Source: a virus. From it: DNA of 22,127 nucleotides. The DNA lies in IMG/VR virus record IMGVR_UViG_3300042904_000302, positions 1 through 22,127 of that record; one strand, given 5' to 3'. The translations under genes and the position numbers were made by a program. Position 1 is the first letter of the stretch, and each line of letters opens with the position of its first letter. The notes beneath the pieces were generated by a model, which ran no database searches, had not been told where the DNA came from, and saw only the letters and a list, made by a program, of their open reading frames with translations. Positions 5,440 to 11,439 of this stretch are shown here, piece by piece.

Positions 5440-5808
5440 ATGAACCGCAAAGTGGAATGCGTGGAGACGAAAGTCGAATACGACAGCCAAACCGACGCCG
5501 CCCGCGCCCTGGGCGTCGGCCCCGGTCGGATTCACTTCTCCATCTACGACGGCTTGCCCGTCAAGGGCTTTCATTTCAAGTTCGTGGGCCTGGATTCCCC
5601 GCCTCCGAAGGACAAACGCGGGAACAAGGGCGGCTTTTCCCGCCGGATCGCCGTCCGCCGGCTGGACGACGGCGAGGAGTTCGACTCCCTGATGGACGCC
5701 GTGCGGGACGAATTGGGACCGGATTTCAATCCGAACCGCGTCGGCTTGTTGAGCCGGGCCTTGACGCGGAATGGCAAGTTTCACGGCAAGCGATGGGAAA
5801 GGATTTGA
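5440..5808 (+). CDS. NUMOD1-like two-domain DNA-binding protein without nuclease (122 aa)
   Basis: The start at 5440 is set by AAAGGACGAAAC before the ATG; the longer frame from 5398 overlaps the previous gene. Domain A (about 4-49) reads VECVETKVEYDSQTDAARAL followed by GV-GRI and VKGFHF. This is the hallmark of nuclease-associated modular (NUMOD1) DNA-binding domains: short beta-hairpin, AA-ALGV helix-turn-helix, basic loop. Domain B (about 68-122) reads VRRLDDGEEFDSLMDAVRDE and ends GKRWERI. It is nearly the same as the protein at 6930-7136, while domain A corresponds to the protein at 6618-6917. No GIY-YIG or HNH motif is present. A regulator or a degraded homing-endonuclease remnant are both possible; the intact duplicates favour a functional regulator. 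Confidence 0.7.
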   Translation: MNRKVECVETKVEYDSQTDAARALGVGPGRIHFSIYDGLPVKGFHFKFVGLDSPPPKDKRGNKGGFSRRIAVRRLDDGEEFDSLMDAVRDELGPDFNPNRVGLLSRALTRNGKFHGKRWERI

Positions 5809-5809
5809 G

Positions 5810-5911
5810 ATGGCTGGAATGGAACTGGTCGTGCCTTCGTGGGCCGCGTTCGTGGTCGCCTGCCTCCTGATGGCCCTTCTCGGCCTTCTTCTCTGGAAAG
5901 GAATGAAATGA
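5810..5911 (+). CDS. Mini single-span membrane protein (33 aa)
   Basis: The ATG at 5810 starts one base after the upstream stop codon, and its ribosome site (GGAAAGGATTTGAG) is formed by the last codons of that gene (Trp-Glu-Arg-Ile-stop). The protein MAGMELVVPSWAAFVVACLL is a single hydrophobic helix at about residues 10-30 with a short Lys-containing C-terminus. The same arrangement, NUMOD-like gene then mini membrane gene, recurs at 6930-7320. Its own last codons supply GGAAAGGA for the next gene, which overlaps it by ATGA. Confidence 0.65.
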   Translation: MAGMELVVPSWAAFVVACLLMALLGLLLWKGMK

Positions 5912-6018
5912 CCTTCGACGTTGATTTCGTGATTTTTCTGCAAATCGTGTTCGACGCCATCCTGCTGGCCTTCGTCGTGTTCCTGACCGTCACCAAGAAG
6001 GACAAGGAGTCCAAATGA
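5908..6018 (+). CDS. Mini single-span membrane protein (36 aa)
   Basis: It starts within the stop codon of the previous gene (ATGA overlap), with GGAAAGGA about 5 nt upstream. The protein MTFDVDFVIFLQIVFDAILL has one hydrophobic helix at about 6-28, flanked by Asp residues outside and a Lys-rich end (TKKDKESK) that would face the cytoplasm. It overlaps the next gene by ATGA. Two consecutive mini membrane genes directly before two DNA-binding regulators suggest a functional link, though none is demonstrated. Confidence 0.65.
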   Translation: MTFDVDFVIFLQIVFDAILLAFVVFLTVTKKDKESK

Positions 6019-6350
6019 ATCCCGACGACCTTTTCTCCGCGTTCTCGTCTCCGCTCCGGCGGACGATCCTTCGCCTGCTTCTGGACGGTGAGCGAAACCG
6101 GCTCGGCCTTCTTGACACGCTTGGCATGTCGCCCATGTCGTTGCAGGCCGGCTTGTCCTTCCTGCTCAACTGCGGCTTGGTCTTCCACCGCCGCGACGGC
6201 CGGAACGCCTTCTACTCGCTCGATCCGAGCCGGCGGGAACACGTCCTGGCCGCCTTCGCCCTGTCCGACCGCTTGGAACGGGACGAGGCCGCCGCCCGCT
6301 TCAAGCAATCCCTGGAACCGACTTCCGAAACACCGGAGGATTCGCGATGA
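6015..6350 (+). CDS. ArsR-like winged-helix protein 1 (111 aa)
   Basis: It overlaps the previous gene by ATGA. The protein MNPDDLFSAFSSPLRRTILR shows the ArsR-family start (LF-A-SSPLRR-ILR-LLDG). A helix-turn-helix follows (LLDTLGMSPMSLQAGLSFLL), then a wing (GLVFHRRDGRNAFYSL), together covering about residues 5-72. The C-terminal segment contains SDRLERDEAAARFKQS. Only one cysteine is present, and no ELCV(C/G)D-type metal site, so metal sensing is unlikely. The second copy at 6347-6631 is a paralogue. It probably represses or activates phage or host promoters as a homodimer or as a heterodimer with that paralogue; this is inference. Confidence 0.75.
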   Translation: MNPDDLFSAFSSPLRRTILRLLLDGERNRLGLLDTLGMSPMSLQAGLSFLLNCGLVFHRRDGRNAFYSLDPSRREHVLAAFALSDRLERDEAAARFKQSLEPTSETPEDSR

Positions 6351-6631
6351 ACGCCGACAACCTGTTCAACGCCCTCGCGTCCGACTGCCGTCGCGAGATC
6401 CTTCGCAAGCTGATCGACGGACCCGCGACCCTTCTTGAACTGCGCGAATCCCTGTCGTCCCGATTCCCGGCCGTGGGTTTCCACTTGGGCAAGCTGCGAT
6501 GGGTCGGCTTGGTTTCGCTGCGCCGGGAAGGCCGCAGGAACGTCAATTCGATCTCGCTGGAGTTCCTGGAGTTCGCGAAGGCCGCCTTGGACGTCGCCGA
6601 CCGATTGGAGGATCGGAATGAACGACCGTGA
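6347..6631 (+). CDS. ArsR-like winged-helix protein 2 (94 aa)
   Basis: It begins in the stop codon of the first ArsR-like gene (ATGA). The protein MNADNLFNALASDCRREILR matches its neighbour in the pattern MN-D-LF-A--S--RR-ILR-L-DG. It then has TLLELRESLSSRFPAVGFHL as helix-turn-helix and GLVSLRREGRRNVNSISL as wing. Both copies end with a DRLE motif. Cysteine is limited to one residue, so no metal site is visible. Tandem duplication inside a phage operon suggests a paired regulator. Confidence 0.75.
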   Translation: MNADNLFNALASDCRREILRKLIDGPATLLELRESLSSRFPAVGFHLGKLRWVGLVSLRREGRRNVNSISLEFLEFAKAALDVADRLEDRNERP

Positions 6632-6917
6632 CGCTAAGCTGCGGGAGTTGATCCGCCGCGAGGAGGATCGTCTGCTGGCGATCGAACGAAGGAAGCACGC
6701 CAAGCGCGCCGAATCACTGGGGCGTTTGTCCAAAAAAAGGATTTCCGTCTGGTGCGAGACGGACAAGCGGCTTTTCCCCACGCTCCACCAAGCCGTCGAA
6801 GCCCTTGGCGTGGACAAGCGGCATTTGTGGCGGGCCGTGATGACCAAAGGCGGCCGGACGGTGAAGGGCAAGCTGGTCTGCCGGGCCGGCGACGTGCCGA
6901 TCCCCGACTTGAAATGA
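6618..6917 (+). CDS. NUMOD1-like single-domain protein with basic N-terminal helix (99 aa)
   Basis: The ATG at 6618 follows GGAGGATCGGA and overlaps the previous gene by 14 bp. The first 42 residues form a charged helix (KLRELIRREEDRLLAIERRK and onward), likely a coiled coil. Residues 40-90 carry the NUMOD1-like pattern KKRISVWCETDKRLFPTLHQ with AVEALGV and a Trp/Arg-rich recognition region. This domain corresponds to domain A of the 5440-5808 protein. The next gene encodes the equivalent of domain B, so the pair is a split version of that fusion. No nuclease motif is present. Confidence 0.65.
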   Translation: MNDRDAKLRELIRREEDRLLAIERRKHAKRAESLGRLSKKRISVWCETDKRLFPTLHQAVEALGVDKRHLWRAVMTKGGRTVKGKLVCRAGDVPIPDLK

Positions 6918-6929
6918 ATGGAGATTGAA

Positions 6930-7136
6930 ATGGATGATGAAAGGAAAAACGTGGTCCGGGGCAAGGTCCGGGTCCGCCGGATCGAGGACGGCCGGGAATT
7001 CGACTCCATCGCCGACGCCTTGCGCGCCGTGTGGCCGAACATGGACCCTTCCCGGCTCGCCAACTGGAACAGCGTCTTCTCCCAGGCGATCCGGTCCAAG
7101 CGCCCGTTCAAGGGCTTCCGTTGGGAAAGGATTTGA
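6930..7136 (+). CDS. Paralogue of the C-terminal domain of the 5440-5808 protein (68 aa)
   Basis: A start at 6918 is possible, but the ATG at 6930 has GGAG at 6 nt in the operon's usual GA-TTGAAATG context, so it is preferred. The protein reads VRVRRIEDGREFDSIADALR and ends FKGFRWERI. It aligns along its length with residues 68-122 of the upstream two-domain protein (VRRLDDGEEFDSLMDA ... GKRWERI), plus an extra loop (WPNMDPSRLANWNS). A small DNA-binding or dimerisation role is likely given the context. Its WERI-stop codons form the ribosome site of the next membrane gene. Confidence 0.65.
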   Translation: MDDERKNVVRGKVRVRRIEDGREFDSIADALRAVWPNMDPSRLANWNSVFSQAIRSKRPFKGFRWERI

Positions 7137-7137
7137 A

Positions 7138-7320
7138 ATGAATTGGTTTCAGATTTACGTCATTGCGATCATCGTGATTTCATTCGTGATGAACTGCGTC
7201 TTGGACATCGCGTCCGGTCGTCCGATCCAATGGTTCGTCAACCTCGCGATCGCCGTCGTCTTCGTGGGCGGGATGGCCTTGCTGATCGAGGCGTGGACTC
7301 GACGTTCCCGGCGGCGGTGA
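7138..7320 (+). CDS. Mini membrane protein, two predicted TM helices (60 aa)
   Basis: The ATG at 7138 is one base past the upstream stop codon, with GGAAAGGATTTGAA immediately before it. The protein MNWFQIYVIAIIVISFVMNC has a hydrophobic helix at about 4-23, a short polar loop (DIASGRPIQ), a second helix at about 31-51 and a strongly basic cytoplasmic tail (RRSRRR). It is the last gene of the rightward operon. No family is recognised. Confidence 0.7.
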   Translation: MNWFQIYVIAIIVISFVMNCVLDIASGRPIQWFVNLAIAVVFVGGMALLIEAWTRRSRRR

Positions 7321-7399
7321 GCGGATAGTTGACCGAATAGCCAAGAATCCAGAGGACGTATCTTACCTATCTTAACAAACGCGATTACAGCCGTTTTAA

Positions 7400-7452
7400 G
7401 GCGTTTTGGCCTTCCAGACGTACCCAAGGTCGTCTGGACCCTTAAAAACGCC
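7400..7452 (+). promoter_or_regulatory. Two-tier hairpin between operons
   Basis: Outer stem GGCGTTTT/AAAACGCC (7400-7407 with 7445-7452) and inner stem CCAGACG/CGTCTGG (7414-7420 with 7431-7437), separated by an internal loop of 6 and 7 nt. No U-run follows, so a classic terminator is not evident. It occupies the leader of the next gene (start 7488). A direct repeat TATCTTA-CC-TATCTTA lies just upstream (7359-7374). Confidence 0.5.
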
Positions 7453-7487
7453 CCCATGAGGCTGCATTTGCGTCAAAAAGGCATCCG

Positions 7488-7844
7488 ATGAAGAAGCGAA
7501 CCGAGAAAATCATGCTTTGGGACGGTGGGCCGGATGAGACGGTGCCGTTGGATGACATACAGCGGGTCGAGCTATTAAGTGATGTGCCGGATGAGAGCGG
7601 ATTGGTTCCGGTGCGAGGGATCGGCGACATCGACCGCTCCCGTCCGCCAGTTTATGCCTTGGTCCGCCTGTCCGACCTTCGCGAGCCGGACAAGTTCAAG
7701 GCGTGGCCGACCGGCAATGGCGTCAATTTCATGGTTCAGGACAGAGTGGAGTCGAGAATCCACATCCGGCGGGAGTTTGTTCCCGAAGCGATCAAGGCGT
7801 TGCAGGACTTTTTGAAATCCAAGTCGAAAGGAAAAACGAAATGA
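7488..7844 (+). CDS. Unknown soluble protein (118 aa)
   Basis: The ATG at 7488 has AAAAAGGC a few bases upstream. The protein MKKRTEKIMLWDGGPDETVP continues with strand-forming segments (RVELLSDV, VYALVRLSDL, GVNFMVQDR) and a C-terminal helix (REFVPEAIKALQDFLKSKSK). It has no recognised family or catalytic motif. It overlaps the large downstream gene by ATGA, so the two products are probably made together, and it may be an accessory factor for the pyrophosphohydrolase-like protein. Confidence 0.7.
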   Translation: MKKRTEKIMLWDGGPDETVPLDDIQRVELLSDVPDESGLVPVRGIGDIDRSRPPVYALVRLSDLREPDKFKAWPTGNGVNFMVQDRVESRIHIRREFVPEAIKALQDFLKSKSKGKTK

Positions 7845-9445
7845 GCGAGACGAAACAAGTGTTCCTGCATCAAGGACGGTTCGTGCGGATTCTGCGTTTC
7901 AAATATGTGAACGCTCTGATTCGCTACGAAGACGACCGATCCGAGCGGTGGGTGACTGTGGATGAATTGCAGGTGGGCGATTTCGTGCCGAACGATTTGC
8001 GATCGACGAAGGAAGGGATTTGGTTCAAGCATCCCGACCTTCCCGAAGACCGGCCGGAAATCCTGTTTCATCCGCAGGAGATCGAATCGCTGCGGGACTT
8101 TTGCAACCGATGGCTGATGGAGCATGGTCCGAAGGATTCGCTTGAGGCGAAAGGATATTCACGCAACAACGCGCCAGGTTTTTCGCCGGAACTTCATGTC
8201 ATCAAGATCGGCGTGGCGTCCGTCGCCCCCAACAAGACTTGCATGGTGTTCGAGCCTAATGATTTCACCGGCTTGCGTTCGGCGATGGACGAATGGGACG
8301 CCAAGTATGGATCGCCCGCTTCCGACGTCGACAAAGCCAAAGCCGACAACTTCGACTTGCTTTGGGATTTGTCGGAGGGGATGGCCCGCAAGGCGCTGGA
8401 TATTTCAGAAACGGTCGTCCTGCGGTTCTCGCACAAGGACGACGGCGGTTTCAGGATGGAGATGAATCCGCACGCCGGGACGGTCCCGAACGGACCTGAT
8501 GAGAAGGTCCATCGCTTGATGGACGCCGCCCGCGCGCTGGTGATCGGGATCGAGGACAAGTCGGACGGCCCGCTCGACGGACTGACGGCGAACGTGAAGT
8601 CCGCCCTCGCCGCCTTGTATGAGGATGTTCCCGAATGGAGCGCGTCGGACGCCGAATCGACGGGTTTGGCTTCCAAAGTCCGAACCGTCTTGTCGGAAAG
8701 CATGAACGACGCGATGCGGCGATTGGATCGGGCGGCGCGATCCACATCGAGCTATCAGTCTGCCGCGATGTCACAAGTTTTGGAGCAATCCAATCAGCTT
8801 TTGAAAAAGTACGCTGAATATTCCTTCGAGGATCACTACGCCGCCGTGAAGTCCTTGATGGAGCGAGCCGGCAATCCTTGCCCCGACAAGCCGACGATTC
8901 CTGATTTGCAATGGCGGAAGCTCCGCGCCAAGCTGCAAATCGAGGAGGCGTTGGAGAAATGCGCTGCTTTGGCGGTGAATCCCATTGTTCAAATCGCCCA
9001 GCCGGGATTACACAACCTTCACGAGTATGAGATTGATTTTGTCGATGATGGCGAGCGTTCGCCCGATCTCGTCAAGATCATCGACGCCGTGATGGACAAT
9101 CGTGTGATTTCCACCGGGACGCTGGTCGCCTGCGGCGTGAAGGAAGGCGAGTTTCAAAAGCTGGTGGACGAATCCAATTTGGCGAAGTTTGAAATTGGGT
9201 GTCCTCAATGTGGTTGTGGAAATCCAGGCGCTCTTCGGCAAGGACACATAGTACGGGTCGCTGAATGCGGACCCAATGTGTTTTCATGTTCCGCTTGCGG
9301 CAAACTTTTTGAGGGTCCGCATCGGCGCGAGGACGGCAAGTGGGTGAAAGGCGAGGGTTGGAAGGCTCCCGACATCCAAGGCGAGTTGGGCAAGCAGATT
9401 TTGAAATATGATCCGGCGATCGAGCCTGCGGATCGCGGCGAGTGA
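7841..9445 (+). CDS. MazG/PRA-PH-like NTP pyrophosphohydrolase domain protein with inserted zinc ribbon (534 aa)
   Basis: The start at 7841 follows GAAAGGAAAAACGAA and overlaps the upstream stop codon. Residues 1-320 match nothing I recognise: an N-terminal strand-rich part with KYVNALIRYEDDRSERWVTV, then long helical stretches. Residues about 331-450 look like an all-alpha NTP pyrophosphohydrolase: HYAAVKSLMERAGNPCPDKP, IEEALEK (E368, E369, E372), DLVKIIDAVMDN (D415, D419), then GTLVACGV and ESNLAKF. Between this core and the usual C-terminal GKWVKGEGWKAPDI element lies a zinc ribbon (C454, C457, C483, C486). Known relatives hydrolyse nucleoside triphosphates to monophosphates, which fits nucleotide-pool control. 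The size is far above a stand-alone domain of 100-180 residues. Activity is inferred. Confidence 0.6.
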   Translation: MSETKQVFLHQGRFVRILRFKYVNALIRYEDDRSERWVTVDELQVGDFVPNDLRSTKEGIWFKHPDLPEDRPEILFHPQEIESLRDFCNRWLMEHGPKDSLEAKGYSRNNAPGFSPELHVIKIGVASVAPNKTCMVFEPNDFTGLRSAMDEWDAKYGSPASDVDKAKADNFDLLWDLSEGMARKALDISETVVLRFSHKDDGGFRMEMNPHAGTVPNGPDEKVHRLMDAARALVIGIEDKSDGPLDGLTANVKSALAALYEDVPEWSASDAESTGLASKVRTVLSESMNDAMRRLDRAARSTSSYQSAAMSQVLEQSNQLLKKYAEYSFEDHYAAVKSLMERAGNPCPDKPTIPDLQWRKLRAKLQIEEALEKCAALAVNPIVQIAQPGLHNLHEYEIDFVDDGERSPDLVKIIDAVMDNRVISTGTLVACGVKEGEFQKLVDESNLAKFEIGCPQCGCGNPGALRQGHIVRVAECGPNVFSCSACGKLFEGPHRREDGKWVKGEGWKAPDIQGELGKQILKYDPAIEPADRGE

Positions 9446-9458
9446 TCCAAATCCGCTT

Positions 9459-9492
9459 CCGAAGGTGTGGAACGACGCCTTCGGCGGCTTTT
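9459..9492 (+). terminator. Hairpin with short U-run after the 534-aa gene
   Basis: Stem CCGAAGG/CCTTCGG (9459-9465 with 9478-9484), then CGGC and TTTT. It lies between the gene ending at 9445 and the ATG at 9507, so it may be a weak terminator or RNA-processing signal within a continuing transcript. Confidence 0.45.
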
Positions 9493-9506
9493 GAAAGGAG
9501 AATTTC

Positions 9507-9728
9507 ATGTTCAAGTTGTCTCCCAAGGATCACGTCGCCGTCAGCAAGACACAACGTATGGATCAAGTGGCGGTGGCTCGCGTCGGTGGAAGCGTCGTCG
9601 CCATGCGGTTCTCAAGGGGAAGGAGAAAACCAGTCGTTGAAATAGAAATGGATGTGACTTCGGCCGAGAAACTGATTGCGGAATTGAGATTCGCGATTGA
9701 TTACGTCAACAAGCCGGAGATCGAATGA
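9507..9728 (+). CDS. Small protein of unknown function (73 aa)
   Basis: The ATG at 9507 follows GAAAGGAGAATTTC. The protein MFKLSPKDHVAVSKTQRMDQ contains several strand segments (QVAVARVGGSVVAMRFSRGR, KPVVEIEMDVTS) and a C-terminal helix (AEKLIAELRFAIDYVNK). It looks like a small beta-sheet domain with a helix cap. No family is recognised. It overlaps the next gene by ATGA. Confidence 0.7.
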   Translation: MFKLSPKDHVAVSKTQRMDQVAVARVGGSVVAMRFSRGRRKPVVEIEMDVTSAEKLIAELRFAIDYVNKPEIE

Positions 9729-10234
9729 GTCGGTCGAAAAATTTCAAATTCGGTTGGGCATGGTTCAGTCCATGCAAGAAATATCGTTACAAATTGTCCC
9801 GTGTGTGGGGCGAAGGGCGAAGGACGTTGAATTGGATCATGCTGAATCCCAGCACGGCCGACGCGGAGACGAACGATCCGACCGTGCATCGTTGTTGCGA
9901 TTTCGCCCGACGGTGGGATTATGACCGTTGCAACGTCTATAACCTTTTCGCCCTGCGATCGACCGATCCAAAGGGCTTGTTGGCGGTTGATGATCCGATC
10001 GGCCCGAAATGGGATGATTTTTTCATTCGCTTGCTGGGTCGCCGGCAGGATTGCGTGGCTGCTTGGGGCGCTTTCAAGATCAACATCCAAAGCGGACAGG
10101 CGGCGAGGGTTTGCGAGGCGTTCAGTCGGGCGGATTTGAAGCTGTTCTGCTTGTCGATCAACAAGGACGGCTCGCCCAAACATCCTTTGTATGTCCCTTC
10201 GTCTACGAGCCTTTTGCCGTATGATTACAATTGA
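9725..10234 (+). CDS. DUF1643-family protein (169 aa)
   Basis: It starts in the stop codon of the previous gene. The protein has the DUF1643 layout: YRYKLSRVWGEGRRTLNWIM, then LNPSTADAETNDPTVHRCCD, YNLFALRSTDP, AAWGAF and C-terminal KHPLYV. The invariant LNPSTAD, DPT, NLFA-R, AWG and HPLY elements are all present and the length is typical. The family occurs in bacteria and phages and its biochemical role is unsettled. Its position among MazG-like and zinc-finger genes fits an early metabolic or anti-host gene cluster, but this does not define the function. Confidence 0.9.
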   Translation: MSRSKNFKFGWAWFSPCKKYRYKLSRVWGEGRRTLNWIMLNPSTADAETNDPTVHRCCDFARRWDYDRCNVYNLFALRSTDPKGLLAVDDPIGPKWDDFFIRLLGRRQDCVAAWGAFKINIQSGQAARVCEAFSRADLKLFCLSINKDGSPKHPLYVPSSTSLLPYDYN

Positions 10235-10432
10235 ATGACCAAATCGGATGAATGCCCCAAATGCAAGGCGTCGGCGTGGGAAACCGCCGACAACGACAGG
10301 CGGCGATGCCGTCTATGCCACGCCTTGCATCGTCTGTGCGTCACGGAGCGATCGTTGAAGGTGACGGAAGGTCGCAACAAGCAGCTTGAATCCGTCGTAT
10401 CAAGTCTGAGGGCTTATTTGATGAGGATGTGA
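10235..10432 (+). CDS. Small zinc-finger protein with helical tail (65 aa)
   Basis: The ATG at 10235 follows the upstream stop codon with no gap, so expression is likely coupled. Residues 7-28 form a four-cysteine motif, CPKC then CRLC (C7, C10, C25, C28), as in zinc ribbons. The rest is a basic, helix-forming stretch (SLKVTEGRNKQLESVVSSLR). Nucleic-acid or protein binding is plausible. No family is recognised. Confidence 0.7.
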   Translation: MTKSDECPKCKASAWETADNDRRRCRLCHALHRLCVTERSLKVTEGRNKQLESVVSSLRAYLMRM

Positions 10433-10435
10433 CCC

Positions 10436-10540
10436 ATGACCCCTTTGGAAGTATGGATGGCGTTCGTTTTTGGCTGTGCCGGAGTCGCATTCATGGCCGG
10501 CTATGTCGTCGGAATCGACAAGGAGCGCAGGAGGCGATGA
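10436..10540 (+). CDS. Mini single-span membrane protein (34 aa)
   Basis: The ATG at 10436 is three bases after the previous stop codon. The protein MTPLEVWMAFVFGCAGVAFM has one hydrophobic helix at about residues 6-26, with a Gly-rich face (GCAG, MAGYVVG), and ends in a basic cluster (DKERRRR) that predicts N-out/C-in topology. The ribosome site of the next gene (GGAGG) lies in its last codons and the two overlap by ATGA. No family is recognised. Confidence 0.6.
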   Translation: MTPLEVWMAFVFGCAGVAFMAGYVVGIDKERRRR

Positions 10541-10782
10541 AAAGTCGATTTCATTCCGGTCGGATGCCGCTGGCCGGCGGCGTTTCGTTTCATTTCATAT
10601 GGCCGCCTGATTTTCCGCACAAGCCGAGGCTTCTTGAGTTGAAATTGGAGGGTTTCGCCAAAAAGACGATCACCGAGGCCGTTCAGGACAAGAAACTGTT
10701 CGGCTTGATGGATTTCTCGGAAACCGTGGGTAATCGCAAGGTTGAGACGGTGGGTTGGTGGTCGCTCGACAGGCTTCGTTGA
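10537..10782 (+). CDS. Small protein of unknown function (81 aa)
   Basis: It starts in the stop codon of the mini membrane gene, with GGAGG just ahead. The protein MKSRFHSGRMPLAGGVSFHF includes FIWPPDFPHKPRLLELKLEG and a helix (AKKTITEAVQDKKLFGLMDF). It ends with WWSLDRLR. No family is recognised. It is the last gene before the packaging operon promoter. Confidence 0.65.
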   Translation: MKSRFHSGRMPLAGGVSFHFIWPPDFPHKPRLLELKLEGFAKKTITEAVQDKKLFGLMDFSETVGNRKVETVGWWSLDRLR

Positions 10783-10790
10783 ACATTCCT

Positions 10791-10819
10791 TTGCTTTTGC
10801 GCCCGCCCGCACTTATGAT
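10791..10819 (+). promoter_or_regulatory. Predicted promoter of the packaging/head operon
   Basis: TTGCTT, a 17-nt spacer, then TATGAT. The -10 ends 6 nt before the ATG at 10826, so transcription would be expected to start at or within a base or two of the start codon, giving a leaderless message. Confidence 0.6.
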
Positions 10820-10825
10820 CGCGGC

Positions 10826-11428
10826 ATGGTCGCGCGGATCACCAAGACTACGGCCAGTAAATTCAAGAAGCCCAAGGACAAGCTGAAACGAAAGCGGAAA
10901 GACAAGGAGGATGTCGAGCCGCAATCGCCGGAAGTCCTTCAGGGCGTGGAAGTCTCCGCGCCCCGGCAGATGGTCTACGTCGAAACGAAGCTCGACGTGG
11001 ATTCCATGTCGGCGAAGGAATTGTCCAACTTCGTCCTGAGCCGGCAGCGGAACAAGCTCACGCCCAAGCTGATCGACCAGTTCTTTCAAATGGGCGATCG
11101 AGGTGTGCCTTTCGACGCCGTGTGCGACGCCCTTCGCGTCTCCAAGGCCAACTTCCACCAGTGGGTCCGTCGCGGCGAGTTGTTTTTGGAGTCGGAGGGC
11201 GGCAACGACCCCGAAGAGGCCATCTACGCCTTGTTCGTGCAGCGCATGAAGGAATCCACCGCCTCTTACCGCCATCGGATCATCGAAGAACTGCACACGC
11301 CGGACCAAGGGAACGACTGGATTCGCTTGATGACCATCCTTGAGCGCCGGGACAAGCGGAACTTCTCGCGGCAGGATTTGGCGGGAGCGGCCACCGACGC
11401 CAGCGATCGGGACGAAGCGTTTCTTTGA
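10826..11428 (+). CDS. Terminase small subunit-like protein (200 aa)
   Basis: Small terminase subunits bind phage DNA at the packaging start site and load the large subunit. The N-terminus is very basic (SKFKKPKDKLKRKRKDKEDV). A helix-turn-helix follows at about residues 88-116 (DRGVPFDAVCDALRVSKANF, then HQWVRRGE). The C-terminal half has helical segments (MKESTASYRHRIIEEL and ILERRDKRNFSRQDL) of the kind seen in small terminases, whose oligomerisation region follows the DNA-binding domain. No ribosome site is visible before the ATG at 10826; the promoter spacing predicts leaderless translation. Its position before the large terminase supports the call. Confidence 0.75.
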   Translation: MVARITKTTASKFKKPKDKLKRKRKDKEDVEPQSPEVLQGVEVSAPRQMVYVETKLDVDSMSAKELSNFVLSRQRNKLTPKLIDQFFQMGDRGVPFDAVCDALRVSKANFHQWVRRGELFLESEGGNDPEEAIYALFVQRMKESTASYRHRIIEELHTPDQGNDWIRLMTILERRDKRNFSRQDLAGAATDASDRDEAFL

Positions 11429-11439
11429 TATGGGGAGTC

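Noticed and set aside
5440-7136. Homing endonuclease
   Set aside because: NUMOD1-like domains suggest one, but no GIY-YIG, HNH or LAGLIDADG motif occurs in these or adjacent genes.
11425-11439. TTG start for the TIM-barrel-like protein
   Set aside because: It overlaps the upstream stop codon but has no ribosome site. The ATG at 11440 has GGGGAG nearby, although its spacing is short.
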